Below, in pieces: positions 14,872 to 24,022 of a stretch of DNA of 28,168 nucleotides. The stretch is from a virus, in the IMG/VR virus record IMGVR_UViG_3300017708_003505, positions 1 through 28,168 of that record; one strand, written 5' to 3'. The notes beneath the pieces were generated by a model. It worked only from the letters and a program-made list of their open reading frames with translations. It had not been told where the DNA came from and searched no databases. Position numbers and translations under genes: made by a program. The number at the start of each line of letters is the position of its first letter. Within the stretch, counting starts at the first letter, position 1.

Positions 14872-15835
14872 TAGAAATTTAGAAATAGTTTCAGAGATAC
14901 TCCAGGGCGTTACCGTTGTTAGGGGCTCCTTTGGGTCTTTATATTTAAAACACCTTTCTCAGTTTGAACAAAGAGAGGTATTGTCTCAGTCAAAAATTTT
15001 TGAAAAAGAAGGCATATCGAAAGGCCTGCCAACGGAAAAGCAAGGTCTTCGAGATATACTAGATCAAGGTATGTGGTCTTTGGATAATGAAAATTTAATA
15101 AAAAATTTAAAAAAAGAAATTGATGATTTAAAATTGTCATCCTCAAAAGTTTTTTTGCCGTCTCAACAAAAACAGCTTATAAATCAATCTAAAAAGAAAG
15201 AGGAAGAATTGTTATCTCTTGAAAGAGAAAAATCACAACTTATTGGCCTGACTAGTGAAAAGTATGCTAGAAATCAAGTTCAAAAAACTATAGTAAACAA
15301 AATTCTTTTTTATGATAGAGAGTTTAAAGAAGGAGTTTACGAAGATTTGTACATAAATGAAAACATGAAAGAGGTAGAGCTATTTAAGCTACAAAGAGAT
15401 TTTTTCGAAAAATTTGAAGACTCGAAAATTTCTGAAGCTGTCTTGAGTGATTATTTTTCAATGTACCTACCATTCTGCGAAGATGTTATGGGAGTTTTCG
15501 GTAAACCTTTAGCCGATCTAACAAGTTATCAATTAAAGTTAATATCCTTTGGTAGATACTTTTTGAATATATTTAAAAACTCTCAAAAAGACATTCCAGA
15601 CAGTGTGGCCAAAGATCCAGAACTTTTAATTAGTTTTTATCAAAATCAAAGAAACGAAAGGTCTAAAACGAAAGCACAGTCTTCAGAAGGCGGGTCGGCA
15701 TACTTCGGGGCAAGCAAAGAAGACTTAGAAGATATTAAATCAAACGATGAAAGAGCAGTAGATTTAAATGAAGAAGTAAAGAAGCAAGGAGGGTCTCTTA
15801 ATATGGAACAAATGATGAAACTACACGGAGTTTAG
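14861..15835 (+). CDS. Putative tail assembly chaperone, second of two
   Basis: A 324-residue protein between the first chaperone candidate and the tape measure. It has a folded start (VSEILQGVTVVRGSFGSLYL), a coiled coil (about residues 85-125, rich in KKEEELLSLEREK), then a helical region with SDYFSMYLPFCEDVMGVFG and LTSYQLKLISFGRYFLNIF. The last 55 residues are polar and flexible. Position and size suggest a tape measure chaperone. In many phages the second chaperone is made by a ribosomal frameshift from the first. Here it has its own ATG, and its frame is closed by a stop only 20 bases upstream of that ATG, so separate initiation is likely. Confidence 0.6.
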   Translation: MSNDRNLEIVSEILQGVTVVRGSFGSLYLKHLSQFEQREVLSQSKIFEKEGISKGLPTEKQGLRDILDQGMWSLDNENLIKNLKKEIDDLKLSSSKVFLPSQQKQLINQSKKKEEELLSLEREKSQLIGLTSEKYARNQVQKTIVNKILFYDREFKEGVYEDLYINENMKEVELFKLQRDFFEKFEDSKISEAVLSDYFSMYLPFCEDVMGVFGKPLADLTSYQLKLISFGRYFLNIFKNSQKDIPDSVAKDPELLISFYQNQRNERSKTKAQSSEGGSAYFGASKEDLEDIKSNDERAVDLNEEVKKQGGSLNMEQMMKLHGV

Positions 15836-15844
15836 GTGTAATAT
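15836..15844 (+). promoter_or_regulatory. Promoter-like motif GTGTAATAT before the tape measure gene
   Basis: GTGTAATAT begins 15 bases before the ATG at 15851, right after the previous stop codon. There is no Shine-Dalgarno site in the gap. The motif and spacing match other starts in the window. Confidence 0.4.
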
Positions 15845-15850
15845 CATTAT

Positions 15851-18800
15851 ATGGCGGTAAAACTAGGAGTTGATTTTGATCCAAATACAAAAAAGGTTGA
15901 GGCGGCTTTAGCGAGGATACAAGCCCAAGCTAAAGGTGTTCAATTTGGTGGTGGCGCCAGATCGATTGAAAAACTATCGCGTCCTCTAGGAAAAATTACT
16001 GGACAAGCTTCTGAGTTTCAAAAATCACTAGAAGCTTCTAATGCTCGTGTTTTGGCTTTTGGTGCCTCTGTCGCCGTTATTAATAAACTTTCTCAAGCTT
16101 TTGGGGCGTTAGTTAGCAATACTATTAAAGTCGAGGCGTCTTTTGCTAAAATTAATACGATTCTTGGTGGTACTCAAAAACAATTAGAGCAGTTTGGAAA
16201 TGGAATATTTAAAGTTGCTCAGAATACCGCTACATCTTTTGATCAAGTAGCCGAAGGAGCTTTAGAATTAGCTCGTCAAGGTTTATCTGTTGAAGAATCT
16301 TTGTCTAGAGTTGAAACCGCATTGAAGTTGGTTCGTGTGGCTGGAATTGATTCTCAACAAGCCGTTGCTGGTTTGACTGCCGCTATAAAAGGTTTTGAAG
16401 GAGCTGGATTAAACGTCGCGCAAATAGCAGATAAGTTGGCAGAAGTCGATACAAAGTTTGCTGTTTCTACAGAAGATTTAATTAATGGTCTAGAGCGGGC
16501 ATCTGCTTCGGCTCGTGTGGCTGGAGTAAGTTTTGATGAGCTATTGGGTGTTATAACAACAGTTCAAGAAAGAACTCAACGTGGTGGTGCTGTTATTGGT
16601 AATGCGTTTAAAACTATTTTTGCCAGACTCGGAAGAACTGATACATTACAAGCTTTAGAAGATTTAGGGATTTCAACTACAGATGCTTCTGGAAATGTAA
16701 GGTCTGCAATACCGCTTTTTCAAGAATTGGCGGTAGAGCTAGATAGACTGGGTTTAAAAAGTATAGAAGCTGGAGAAATTATTCAAAAAGTTGCTGGAGT
16801 CAGACAACGTGATATTTTAATTAGTTTGGTCGAGGATTTAACATCTGGACAAAGTCAGTTTTCAAAAGCCTTAGATGTTTCCGCTAGCGCCGCTGGATCT
16901 TTAGATAGAAAAAATGCCCAATTGAATGATACGTTAGAGGCATTAATAAATAATTTAGCAGTCGGGGCTCAAAAGCTTTCGGCCGTAATTGGTGAATTGG
17001 GGTTTACTGATGCAGCCAAAGATATTTTAGCGGTTTTTTCATCAGTGGTAAATGGTATAACCGATTTACTGCAGGGAGATTCAATGGGGGCTAAATTTGC
17101 TCAAGGAATTGTAAAGGGTATTGGGAGTATTTTAAGTGGACCTGGACTTGCCTTAATAAGCGCAATATTTATAAAGCTATTCATTGACTTAGCAAAATTT
17201 GGAGTGACTTCACTCAAGAGTTTGTTGGGTATAAATAAAGCGTCAGAGCAACAAGGTTTACTCCAAAAATCTATCTTTCAAACCCTTCTTCAAAATGAGG
17301 CAATTCAAAAAGAAATTTTAGCCCTTGAAGGTAATAAGGTAGCTCAAGAACAACTTCTTTTAAAAATATATAATCAACAGGCGGCTGCTTTAGCTAGAGT
17401 ACAAAAAGCCGCTGCAACCGTAAGCCCAGGTTTATTCAATAGAGGATTTCGGGGTGGCGAAAGTGGTGTAGGAAAAACTGGCAGAGGTGCTGGCGGTTAT
17501 GTTGCTGCCGAGGCTCGTGATGTATCTAGAGGAGTTGGCGGAGCGCCCGCAAGTTCTAAAGTGGTATCAATTCCAAACTTTGCTTTTGGTGGCGGTAAAC
17601 GCGGAACGATGGTCGCTAATACTAGCGAGTATTTTGTTCCTAATTACGCTGGTGGCGGAGATGCGATATTTAATCGTGACATGATTCGCTCTGGCGGTCT
17701 TCCATCTGGCGCTAAGAAAATAAATGCATCTGGTGGATATATACCGAATTTTAATAGATTTAAAATAGGTGACAGAAATCTCAGTTCTTCTCAAGTGGCT
17801 GCTGGTATAAACAGAGGAACAATAACAGAAGCAGACGCTAAAGCTGCTGGTTATGTTAAAGACGCAAGAGGCAAGGAACGAGCTGCAGCGAAATCAAAAA
17901 AACAGAAGAGTGCTTATAACTTTGATTCTCTTGGGCAAATAGGCGTTCTCTCTGCTTTTGCTAGGGGTGGCACTAGTATAGCTAATACAACATTTCAAAA
18001 GCTATCTACTAAAGAAAAGGGTGCGCTCGAGAGAATTGTAGGTGACGATATTACAAAACCTTCTACGCCAATATCTGTTAGAGGAATTCAAAATCAATCA
18101 TTAGAAAATATAGACAAAAGTGCTGTTTCAAGTTTTAGAAAAAATATAGATACTACTTTTGCCCCAGCTCTAATTGACTTTGCTACAACTTTAATCAAAG
18201 GCGTCGGTATTAAAAACGACGAAATGGGTGAATTTGTTAGGAATGTTTCAGACGCAAGTGGTAATTTATTTTCTACTTCTGTAGAGGGCGGTATTTTTGA
18301 ATCTGCAATTCAATTAGGCACAAAAGAATTAAAAGACATTCCTACGTTTTTAAAAGGTCCTGGTAATGATAGATCTCCATTCGATTTTGAAGAAGCAGGA
18401 AACGTATCACAAAATTTAATAAAAGCTTTTCGTTTTGACGATAAGCTTCTAAAAGCTGACGCTAAAAGATCATCAACGCCTGATGCCGTTGCATCTTTAA
18501 TTGGAAAAAGTCTTAGAGATGGAATAGCTACACGATTTCAAAGATCTGCCGCTGGAGGTTACATACCTAATTTTGCAGAAGGTAGCGGTTTAGAAGACGC
18601 TATTGGGAGAGAGCAAGCTGCTGGCGTACCAATCAATCAAATTAGAGTTAATCAAAGCGGCAAACTGCGCAACTCTCAAAATCCAAAAGGTCTTGCTGTA
18701 ACAAATACTAGGGACGAGCCAACTGGAAGAATTCCAAACTTTTTTCAAGGAAGAATTCCAAACTTTAATTTTGGAGGTTCAGGTTTTGGTCTTTTAACTC

Positions 18801-21800
18801 CTGGCGAAGCAGGCCGAAGAGGTGTAGCTGCGCCAACTGCGGGTAGCATTAGCGGAAATTTAGATTTCTCAAAGACTACGGAGGGTCTTGATGGCGCTTT
18901 TGATTCTACAGTAGGAAGATTGTTTGCTTTACAATTAGGGGTAAGTGCATTAGGTAGTGCATTTACTGAATCAGAAAGCAAGGTGGGCGAATTTGTAAGT
19001 GGATTAAATAGTGCAATTAATACAATGCTTGTTGTTTCGGCCATCGGAGCTAATCCCTTGGGAGGTTTTGGGGGCAAAAGTATTACGACATTAGTTAAAG
19101 GAACTACGGGTTTATCTAGAGCTTTTGCTTTGATGAAAGGTCTTCTTGGCCCAATAGCCCTAGGCCTTACCGCGTTGGATGTAGGTCTTAAATTATTTAC
19201 TGGCAAGGGAGTTTTTGGTTATGCTAAAGATGCAATGGTGATCTTTGGATTAGCTGCTTCAGACGCCGCTAAACAAATGGGAGATGCAGCAGAAGATTTT
19301 GCAACAAGGACAGCTGGAAAAGACGCTGGAGAAGCAACCGACACGGCGTTTCAAGATATTGAAACGCAGATAGCAGCAATAAAATCTGGTGTTGCGGTTG
19401 AAGATGTATCTCAATCAAATACAGATTTTGCATCAATATCGAGCTTAAGAGCTGGTACAAAAGTAGGAGAAAATAGAGGGCTAACGGGACTTTTTACAGA
19501 AGATATAGTACTTGAAGAAGAAGATGTAAAGCCAATTAGGGATGCCTTGGGTAATTTAGTTTTTACCTCCGCTGAAGAGCTAAGGAAAAAGATACCAGGC
19601 ATTTCAGACGAAGCTGCGGAAAATTTTCTAAAAAGTCAAAAAGAAATATTTAGCAACTTAGACAAGAGAGTTGTTGATTTTGTCAAAAATAATAAAGGCG
19701 ACTTCAACTTTACTGATATTGGAGCAAATATTGGCAACCTTACTCAAGAAGCTAGACTTGCACAATTAAACTTATTTAGTAGAACCCAAACCGCAGCGGG
19801 GCCTGCACCCAAAGGACCTCCGCCTTTAGCGGCTGGAAACATAAGTGTTGGGTCGGCTTTATTAGAAACAAGGCAGGCATTTTCAAAATCTACGTCAACG
19901 ATACAAACAGATAATTCGACTGCAAATCTGGCAGATGAACTTTCTCTTATAAAAGCCATCACTGAAGAAGAAAAAGTTAAGCTCCAAAATCAAATAGATA
20001 TAAGAAATTTAGAAAAAGATGCGGCATTGGCTAGGAACGAAGCTTTAAAGGGAATAGTTGAAGAGGCGGTAGAATCAAAGAAAATTGTCGGTGTAAATAG
20101 TGATAAGCTTAGTTCTATATTATCTCAAGTTACTGCTGAAACGGATATTCTTGATTTAACCAAAAAGACGGCAACTGAACTTGGACTTTCAGATGAAGCG
20201 ATGGCGGATCTCCTGCTTAAAGCGCAAGAATCTCTTAGCTTGTCCGAAGACGAACTTCAAACGAAAAAAGATTTGTTGGCAAACGACAAAGAAAGAAAAG
20301 ATGCGTTAGCAGAGATAAATGATGCGCTAGAAACGGCCAATAGAATACAAAATGCATCTAGAAATAATAGTTCAAATACATTTAGAAGCACTCAAGCAAA
20401 AGAGCAAGATGAAACAAGAAAAAGGAAGCAGACTTTAAAATCTGGTCCGATAGGGTCGGGAGAAGCAAGGCGACTTCAGTCACTCAACGAAATTTCAAGT
20501 CTAACTGTAGAATTAGCGGCCCTAGAAAAAGCGAGTGCTGACGCTAACGCCGCAGCCATTAAAGCAGAGGCAGACCTCAAGACAAATAAAGCCGACAAAG
20601 ACCTGATAGCAGCAGAAAAACAAGCTCAAAAAGATAAAACTTATCATAAAGACAGGCTCACAAACCTTAGCGAAATAATAGAAAAAGAAAAAGAGTTGGC
20701 CGAATTTAGGGGAAATCAATCTGGATTTAGTCTAGGTTTAGAAGACTTAGATACAGGAATATTAAGCTTTGAAGATAAGCTTGGTAGAGAAATACCAGAA
20801 CTATTTGCAAATAATTTAGGAACAGCAATTAAAGACGCTGTTAGTGGAGCCGAAGATATAGGAGACGCTCTTTCAAAAGCTGGAGAAACTTTCTTGGGTC
20901 ACATTAGGGACGCGTTTTTACAACAAGCTGCTGATCAATTTACTAGTAGTTTGATGGGTGGAATGGGAGGCGGCGGAGCTCCAGGGACAGGCGGAGGTTT
21001 AGTTGGAGGTTTATTTGATGGTGTTAAAGGTTTTTTCGGAGGAGAAAAAGGTGCCGAAGGAGCGGCTGGAGCGGCTGCTACAGCTGCAGGCAGTGCCGTC
21101 GAGGGAGAAAAAAAAGGAGGAATAAGCGGATTTTTCTCTGGACTATTTGGAGGCGGTAAAAAAGGCGCAGCTTTAGGGTCTACTCCAGCTACCCCAATGT
21201 ATGTTTCAGATGTTTCATTAAGTAAAGGTGGAGCTGGTGGAGCTGGTGGGGTTTTAGAAGGCTTGACTGGCGAAAAAGAGGGGGAAATGTCTGTAGAGGG
21301 AGAAGAAGGAAAAGGGTTTTTCTCTGGACTAACAACCAAATTTGGTGATTTATTTAGTGGCTTAAAAGATGGTTTCGGCGACATATTTGGAGGTTTTAAG
21401 CAAGGCCTCAGTGGGTTATTTAGTGGAGGAGCTGGCGGTGGCATGGGCGGCCTATTCAGTAGTATTATCGGTGGATTTTCAAGTGGATTCGGAGGATTCG
21501 GATCGGCACTTGGTGGATTTTTTGGATTCGCAAATGGAGGAAGAGTTGGATTCGCAAATGGTGGTTCAGTTGGATCAACAGATACAGTACCCGCAATGTT
21601 AACTCCTGGAGAATTTGTAGTAAAAAGATCTGCGGTAGATAAGTACGGGACGGATTTCTTATCTAGTTTAAATCAGGGCATATTACCAATGCAAGGATTT
21701 CAAAACGGAGGCTCTGTATCTCCAGTTGCAGCAGAAGCTGGCGCTTCTGCGATGGGCGGAAACCAGGTCAGCAATAACTCAGACTTTACATTTAATATTG

Positions 21801-21949
21801 ATCAAGGTGGACAAGTTAGCCAAGAAGGCGGTCAGTCATCTTCGGAACGACAAAGAGAATTTGCTGATAGAATAAGATCGGCCGTGACAACCACAATACA
21901 AGAAGAATCAAGAACTGGGGGTTCGCTAAATTATTTATATAAAGGATAA
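15851..21949 (+). CDS. Tail tape measure protein
   Basis: A 2032-residue protein, which sets tail length. At the usual 0.15 nm per residue this means a tail near 300 nm if unprocessed. The N-terminal 350 residues are the classic tape measure domain (LEQFGNGIFKVAQNTATSF, ALKLVRVAGIDSQQAVAGL, GGAVIGNAFKTIFARLG). Hydrophobic segments at about 430-452 and 1098-1117 may cross the host membrane. Residues 574-972 hold six IPNF-type motifs. A charged helical region spans about 1340-1640. Residues about 1702-1917 are Gly/Phe-rich. The end has the common GSTDTVPAMLTPGEFVVK box (from about 1908). It follows the chaperone pair and precedes the distal tail genes. No lysozyme or peptidase signature is obvious. 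Confidence 0.93.
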   Translation: MAVKLGVDFDPNTKKVEAALARIQAQAKGVQFGGGARSIEKLSRPLGKITGQASEFQKSLEASNARVLAFGASVAVINKLSQAFGALVSNTIKVEASFAKINTILGGTQKQLEQFGNGIFKVAQNTATSFDQVAEGALELARQGLSVEESLSRVETALKLVRVAGIDSQQAVAGLTAAIKGFEGAGLNVAQIADKLAEVDTKFAVSTEDLINGLERASASARVAGVSFDELLGVITTVQERTQRGGAVIGNAFKTIFARLGRTDTLQALEDLGISTTDASGNVRSAIPLFQELAVELDRLGLKSIEAGEIIQKVAGVRQRDILISLVEDLTSGQSQFSKALDVSASAAGSLDRKNAQLNDTLEALINNLAVGAQKLSAVIGELGFTDAAKDILAVFSSVVNGITDLLQGDSMGAKFAQGIVKGIGSILSGPGLALISAIFIKLFIDLAKFGVTSLKSLLGINKASEQQGLLQKSIFQTLLQNEAIQKEILALEGNKVAQEQLLLKIYNQQAAALARVQKAAATVSPGLFNRGFRGGESGVGKTGRGAGGYVAAEARDVSRGVGGAPASSKVVSIPNFAFGGGKRGTMVANTSEYFVPNYAGGGDAIFNRDMIRSGGLPSGAKKINASGGYIPNFNRFKIGDRNLSSSQVAAGINRGTITEADAKAAGYVKDARGKERAAAKSKKQKSAYNFDSLGQIGVLSAFARGGTSIANTTFQKLSTKEKGALERIVGDDITKPSTPISVRGIQNQSLENIDKSAVSSFRKNIDTTFAPALIDFATTLIKGVGIKNDEMGEFVRNVSDASGNLFSTSVEGGIFESAIQLGTKELKDIPTFLKGPGNDRSPFDFEEAGNVSQNLIKAFRFDDKLLKADAKRSSTPDAVASLIGKSLRDGIATRFQRSAAGGYIPNFAEGSGLEDAIGREQAAGVPINQIRVNQSGKLRNSQNPKGLAVTNTRDEPTGRIPNFFQGRIPNFNFGGSGFGLLTPGEAGRRGVAAPTAGSISGNLDFSKTTEGLDGAFDSTVGRLFALQLGVSALGSAFTESESKVGEFVSGLNSAINTMLVVSAIGANPLGGFGGKSITTLVKGTTGLSRAFALMKGLLGPIALGLTALDVGLKLFTGKGVFGYAKDAMVIFGLAASDAAKQMGDAAEDFATRTAGKDAGEATDTAFQDIETQIAAIKSGVAVEDVSQSNTDFASISSLRAGTKVGENRGLTGLFTEDIVLEEEDVKPIRDALGNLVFTSAEELRKKIPGISDEAAENFLKSQKEIFSNLDKRVVDFVKNNKGDFNFTDIGANIGNLTQEARLAQLNLFSRTQTAAGPAPKGPPPLAAGNISVGSALLETRQAFSKSTSTIQTDNSTANLADELSLIKAITEEEKVKLQNQIDIRNLEKDAALARNEALKGIVEEAVESKKIVGVNSDKLSSILSQVTAETDILDLTKKTATELGLSDEAMADLLLKAQESLSLSEDELQTKKDLLANDKERKDALAEINDALETANRIQNASRNNSSNTFRSTQAKEQDETRKRKQTLKSGPIGSGEARRLQSLNEISSLTVELAALEKASADANAAAIKAEADLKTNKADKDLIAAEKQAQKDKTYHKDRLTNLSEIIEKEKELAEFRGNQSGFSLGLEDLDTGILSFEDKLGREIPELFANNLGTAIKDAVSGAEDIGDALSKAGETFLGHIRDAFLQQAADQFTSSLMGGMGGGGAPGTGGGLVGGLFDGVKGFFGGEKGAEGAAGAAATAAGSAVEGEKKGGISGFFSGLFGGGKKGAALGSTPATPMYVSDVSLSKGGAGGAGGVLEGLTGEKEGEMSVEGEEGKGFFSGLTTKFGDLFSGLKDGFGDIFGGFKQGLSGLFSGGAGGGMGGLFSSIIGGFSSGFGGFGSALGGFFGFANGGRVGFANGGSVGSTDTVPAMLTPGEFVVKRSAVDKYGTDFLSSLNQGILPMQGFQNGGSVSPVAAEAGASAMGGNQVSNNSDFTFNIDQGGQVSQEGGQSSSERQREFADRIRSAVTTTIQEESRTGGSLNYLYKG
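17570..18766 (+). repeat. Six IPNF-type motifs in the tape measure gene
   Basis: Within the tape measure frame, I/V-P-N-F/Y motifs occur at residues 574 (SIPNFAFGGG), 596 (FVPNYAGGG), 631 (GGYIPNFNRF), 905 (GGYIPNFAEG), 961 (GRIPNFFQG) and 969 (GRIPNFNFGG). They sit in Gly-rich linkers and bracket a compact region of about 270 residues. Confidence 0.8.
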
Positions 21950-21951
21950 AA

Positions 21952-22995
21952 ATGAGTGAGGTATTGGCAACCTATGATAGAGATAATAATATAACTGGAA
22001 TTATCGAAGCTAACACCTTTGTTCCAGAATACGGATCTACTGTATCATTTGAAAATGAAAATGTTCACATAACCACTGCTGACAATTTTTATAAAAAGTT
22101 TTCAAAGGGCTTGAACGGTACAGAGATAAAATTAAATTTAAAATATTCAAACAAAACTGAAGAACAAGCGAGGTCTTTTTTAAGTTTTATAGAAAATATA
22201 TCAAGAACTACCTCGGGCACTTTTGATTTTAATACTCCCAATTCAGATTCTGTTGAATTATCTTTTCCTACTGGGGACATATATAAAAACATGGGTGGGT
22301 TTAATATAGAAAATTACGATTTTAGATTTCATGATGGCTTGTTTGATGTAGATTTAAAACTTATCAAAAACAGTCACTCTTCTTTTATAGATTGGAGCGG
22401 CTCTTCTTATTTAAACACTGCCAATTTTAACAGTACCTGGTCGGACGCCACATCTTATTCTAAATTTGATGTCGTTTATTTTCCAAACTATGATACAGCT
22501 GGATATTCAAACTTTGACACAGTCGCTAATAGAATTGAGAAGTTTTATTATTGCAATCAAGCTCATACTTCGGATGCAGATACAAGCCCAACGGGCGCCA
22601 ACACAAAATGGACAAGATCTTTTTTTTATGATTTAGATGATGATGTAAAAATATCTACAGACAAAAAATCAGAAATAGTAAAGCTAAAAAATTCATTTAG
22701 TTCTTTTGGTAAAACAGAAGGTAACGCTGGCTTAATAAAAGGATTAACATTAAATTTTAAAAATAGGACAGATAAAGAAACTAGATCGATTCTTCATTTT
22801 ATAGAAAAGCATGAAAACTATATGCCTTTTGAATTGCCGCTGCCTCAATTATATACAAGAAGAAAGTTTTTTGTTTGTAGCTCAATTAATCATAAATTTG
22901 TATATAAAAATTGTAATGACATAAGTATCACAATAGATGAGGTTGTTAAATTTAAGTCAGACCCAATGTTTGATAATTATTATTATGACAATTAA
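21952..22995 (+). CDS. Minor tail protein M-like protein, duplicated, with carbohydrate-binding-like insert
   Basis: A 347-residue protein right after the tape measure, where lambda-type phages encode tail tip proteins. The N-terminal part (1-140) and C-terminal part (235-347) look like two copies of one domain: LNLKYSNKTEEQARSFLSFI against LTLNFKNRTDKETRSILHFI. The C-terminal copy ends with FFVCSSINHKFVYKNCNDI, as in minor tail protein M. Between them, residues about 146-230 read TWSDATSYSKFDVVYF ... FYYCNQAHTSDADTSPTG ... KWTRSF, resembling the small aromatic CBM5/12-type carbohydrate-binding fold that phages use in tail and fibre proteins. It may cap the tube and bind the cell surface. An AAAGGA lies 5 bases before the start codon. 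It overlaps the next gene by 11 bases. Confidence 0.78.
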   Translation: MSEVLATYDRDNNITGIIEANTFVPEYGSTVSFENENVHITTADNFYKKFSKGLNGTEIKLNLKYSNKTEEQARSFLSFIENISRTTSGTFDFNTPNSDSVELSFPTGDIYKNMGGFNIENYDFRFHDGLFDVDLKLIKNSHSSFIDWSGSSYLNTANFNSTWSDATSYSKFDVVYFPNYDTAGYSNFDTVANRIEKFYYCNQAHTSDADTSPTGANTKWTRSFFYDLDDDVKISTDKKSEIVKLKNSFSSFGKTEGNAGLIKGLTLNFKNRTDKETRSILHFIEKHENYMPFELPLPQLYTRRKFFVCSSINHKFVYKNCNDISITIDEVVKFKSDPMFDNYYYDN

Positions 22996-24022
22996 TGCAA
23001 ACAGACCAACAATCACATATGAAAACGTTTCTTTGCTTAAGGGTGGAGAGACCTCATATTTGAATGCATCGAACAATGCATCTTCAATAAAATTGATTCC
23101 ACTTGTTCAAGATTTTTCTTTTAATTTTGATACTAAAACAGAAGATATATTGACGTTGGGCAATACATTTTATTCAAAAAGAATTAATAGATATGATGTA
23201 GATGTGAATCTAGATATAACTATATTTGAAACATTTGAAGACATATTTTCTGGCTTTTTTAGTGGAACCGCTCTTCTGAGCGACTTAAATAAAGATGTCA
23301 GTTTCTATTCTTTAATAGGAAAAAATAAAAATTTTGACAGTTTTTCTGACGCAGATGAAACGATAAACTTTGGAAACGCCTTCATTGAAAGCTTTTCGAT
23401 GTCTCAATCAAAAAATCAATTTTTGTCTTCTAAATATTCCTATAGTTGCAGTAATGTAAACGCTGAGCAATTAGTATCAAATGACATATCAAATCCAGCG
23501 ATAGATTTAACTGGCACTCAATTGCAGGATTTAACGGCGACCCTACCAGACGTGCAATCAATTTTGGATGCGCAATCTAATTTACAAAATAAAATTTACC
23601 CAGCACACAAAACTAACATTTCTATATCTGGGGTACAGTCTGAAGATATATTTTTAGTTAAGCCTGATATGGTTCAAGATTTTAATTTAAAAATACCTTT
23701 TGATAGAAAAAAAATATTTAAAATAGGAAAAAAATATCCCATACAGAGAAGGTTTGTAGATACTACGGAAGGCTCCATCTCTATCTCTTGCATAACTTCA
23801 GAATTTGTTGTTAATGGAAATGACTCTAATTTAAAAACATTCTTAAATGAAAACGATAGTTATGTCATTGATTTAAATTTTTTAAGCGAGGGATCTCAAG
23901 CTCAAAATTTTCAAATATCTGGAGCAAGGTTAAAATCTAATTCACATTCTGCCTCTCTAAGCGAAAACTTAAACTCTTCGTTTTCTTTTGATTTTAATCC
24001 TGTCGATTTTAAGAGACCCTAA
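22985..24022 (+). CDS. Distal tail protein, paralogue of the tail tube protein (first)
   Basis: A 345-residue protein. I chose ATG 22985 over 22937 since it overlaps the previous gene by 11 rather than 59 bases. Domain one has IPLVQDFSFNFDTKTEDILT, YDVDVNLDITIFETFEDIF and FGNAFIESFSMSQS ending in SNVNAEQ; domain two has MVQDFNLKIPFDRKKIFKIG, GSISISCITSEF and a closing LNSSFSFDFNPV. The tail tube protein shows the same order (VQSANYSFNV, VSADVSYYL, IGNAFVTDYSLEAS, SNINAS; then VQSVSISVPLSRTPIERLG). It lacks the tube protein's extra C-terminal part. It probably forms a ring at the tail tip, as distal tail and hub proteins with tube folds do. The next gene overlaps its stop by one base. Confidence 0.75.
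   Translation: MTINANRPTITYENVSLLKGGETSYLNASNNASSIKLIPLVQDFSFNFDTKTEDILTLGNTFYSKRINRYDVDVNLDITIFETFEDIFSGFFSGTALLSDLNKDVSFYSLIGKNKNFDSFSDADETINFGNAFIESFSMSQSKNQFLSSKYSYSCSNVNAEQLVSNDISNPAIDLTGTQLQDLTATLPDVQSILDAQSNLQNKIYPAHKTNISISGVQSEDIFLVKPDMVQDFNLKIPFDRKKIFKIGKKYPIQRRFVDTTEGSISISCITSEFVVNGNDSNLKTFLNENDSYVIDLNFLSEGSQAQNFQISGARLKSNSHSASLSENLNSSFSFDFNPVDFKRP

Noticed and set aside
18350-18500. Possible PD-(D/E)xK nuclease motif (FRFDDKLLKADAKR) in the middle of the tape measure protein
   Set aside because: The spacing is only loosely right and there is no supporting core; the match is likely chance.
18745-19206. Minus-strand frame of 153 codons inside the tape measure gene
   Set aside because: The tape measure frame is continuous and coding here; the antisense protein has no folded-protein character.
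20935-21444. Minus-strand frame of 169 codons, very rich in Pro
   Set aside because: It is the antisense of the Gly-rich end of the tape measure gene and has no start context of its own.
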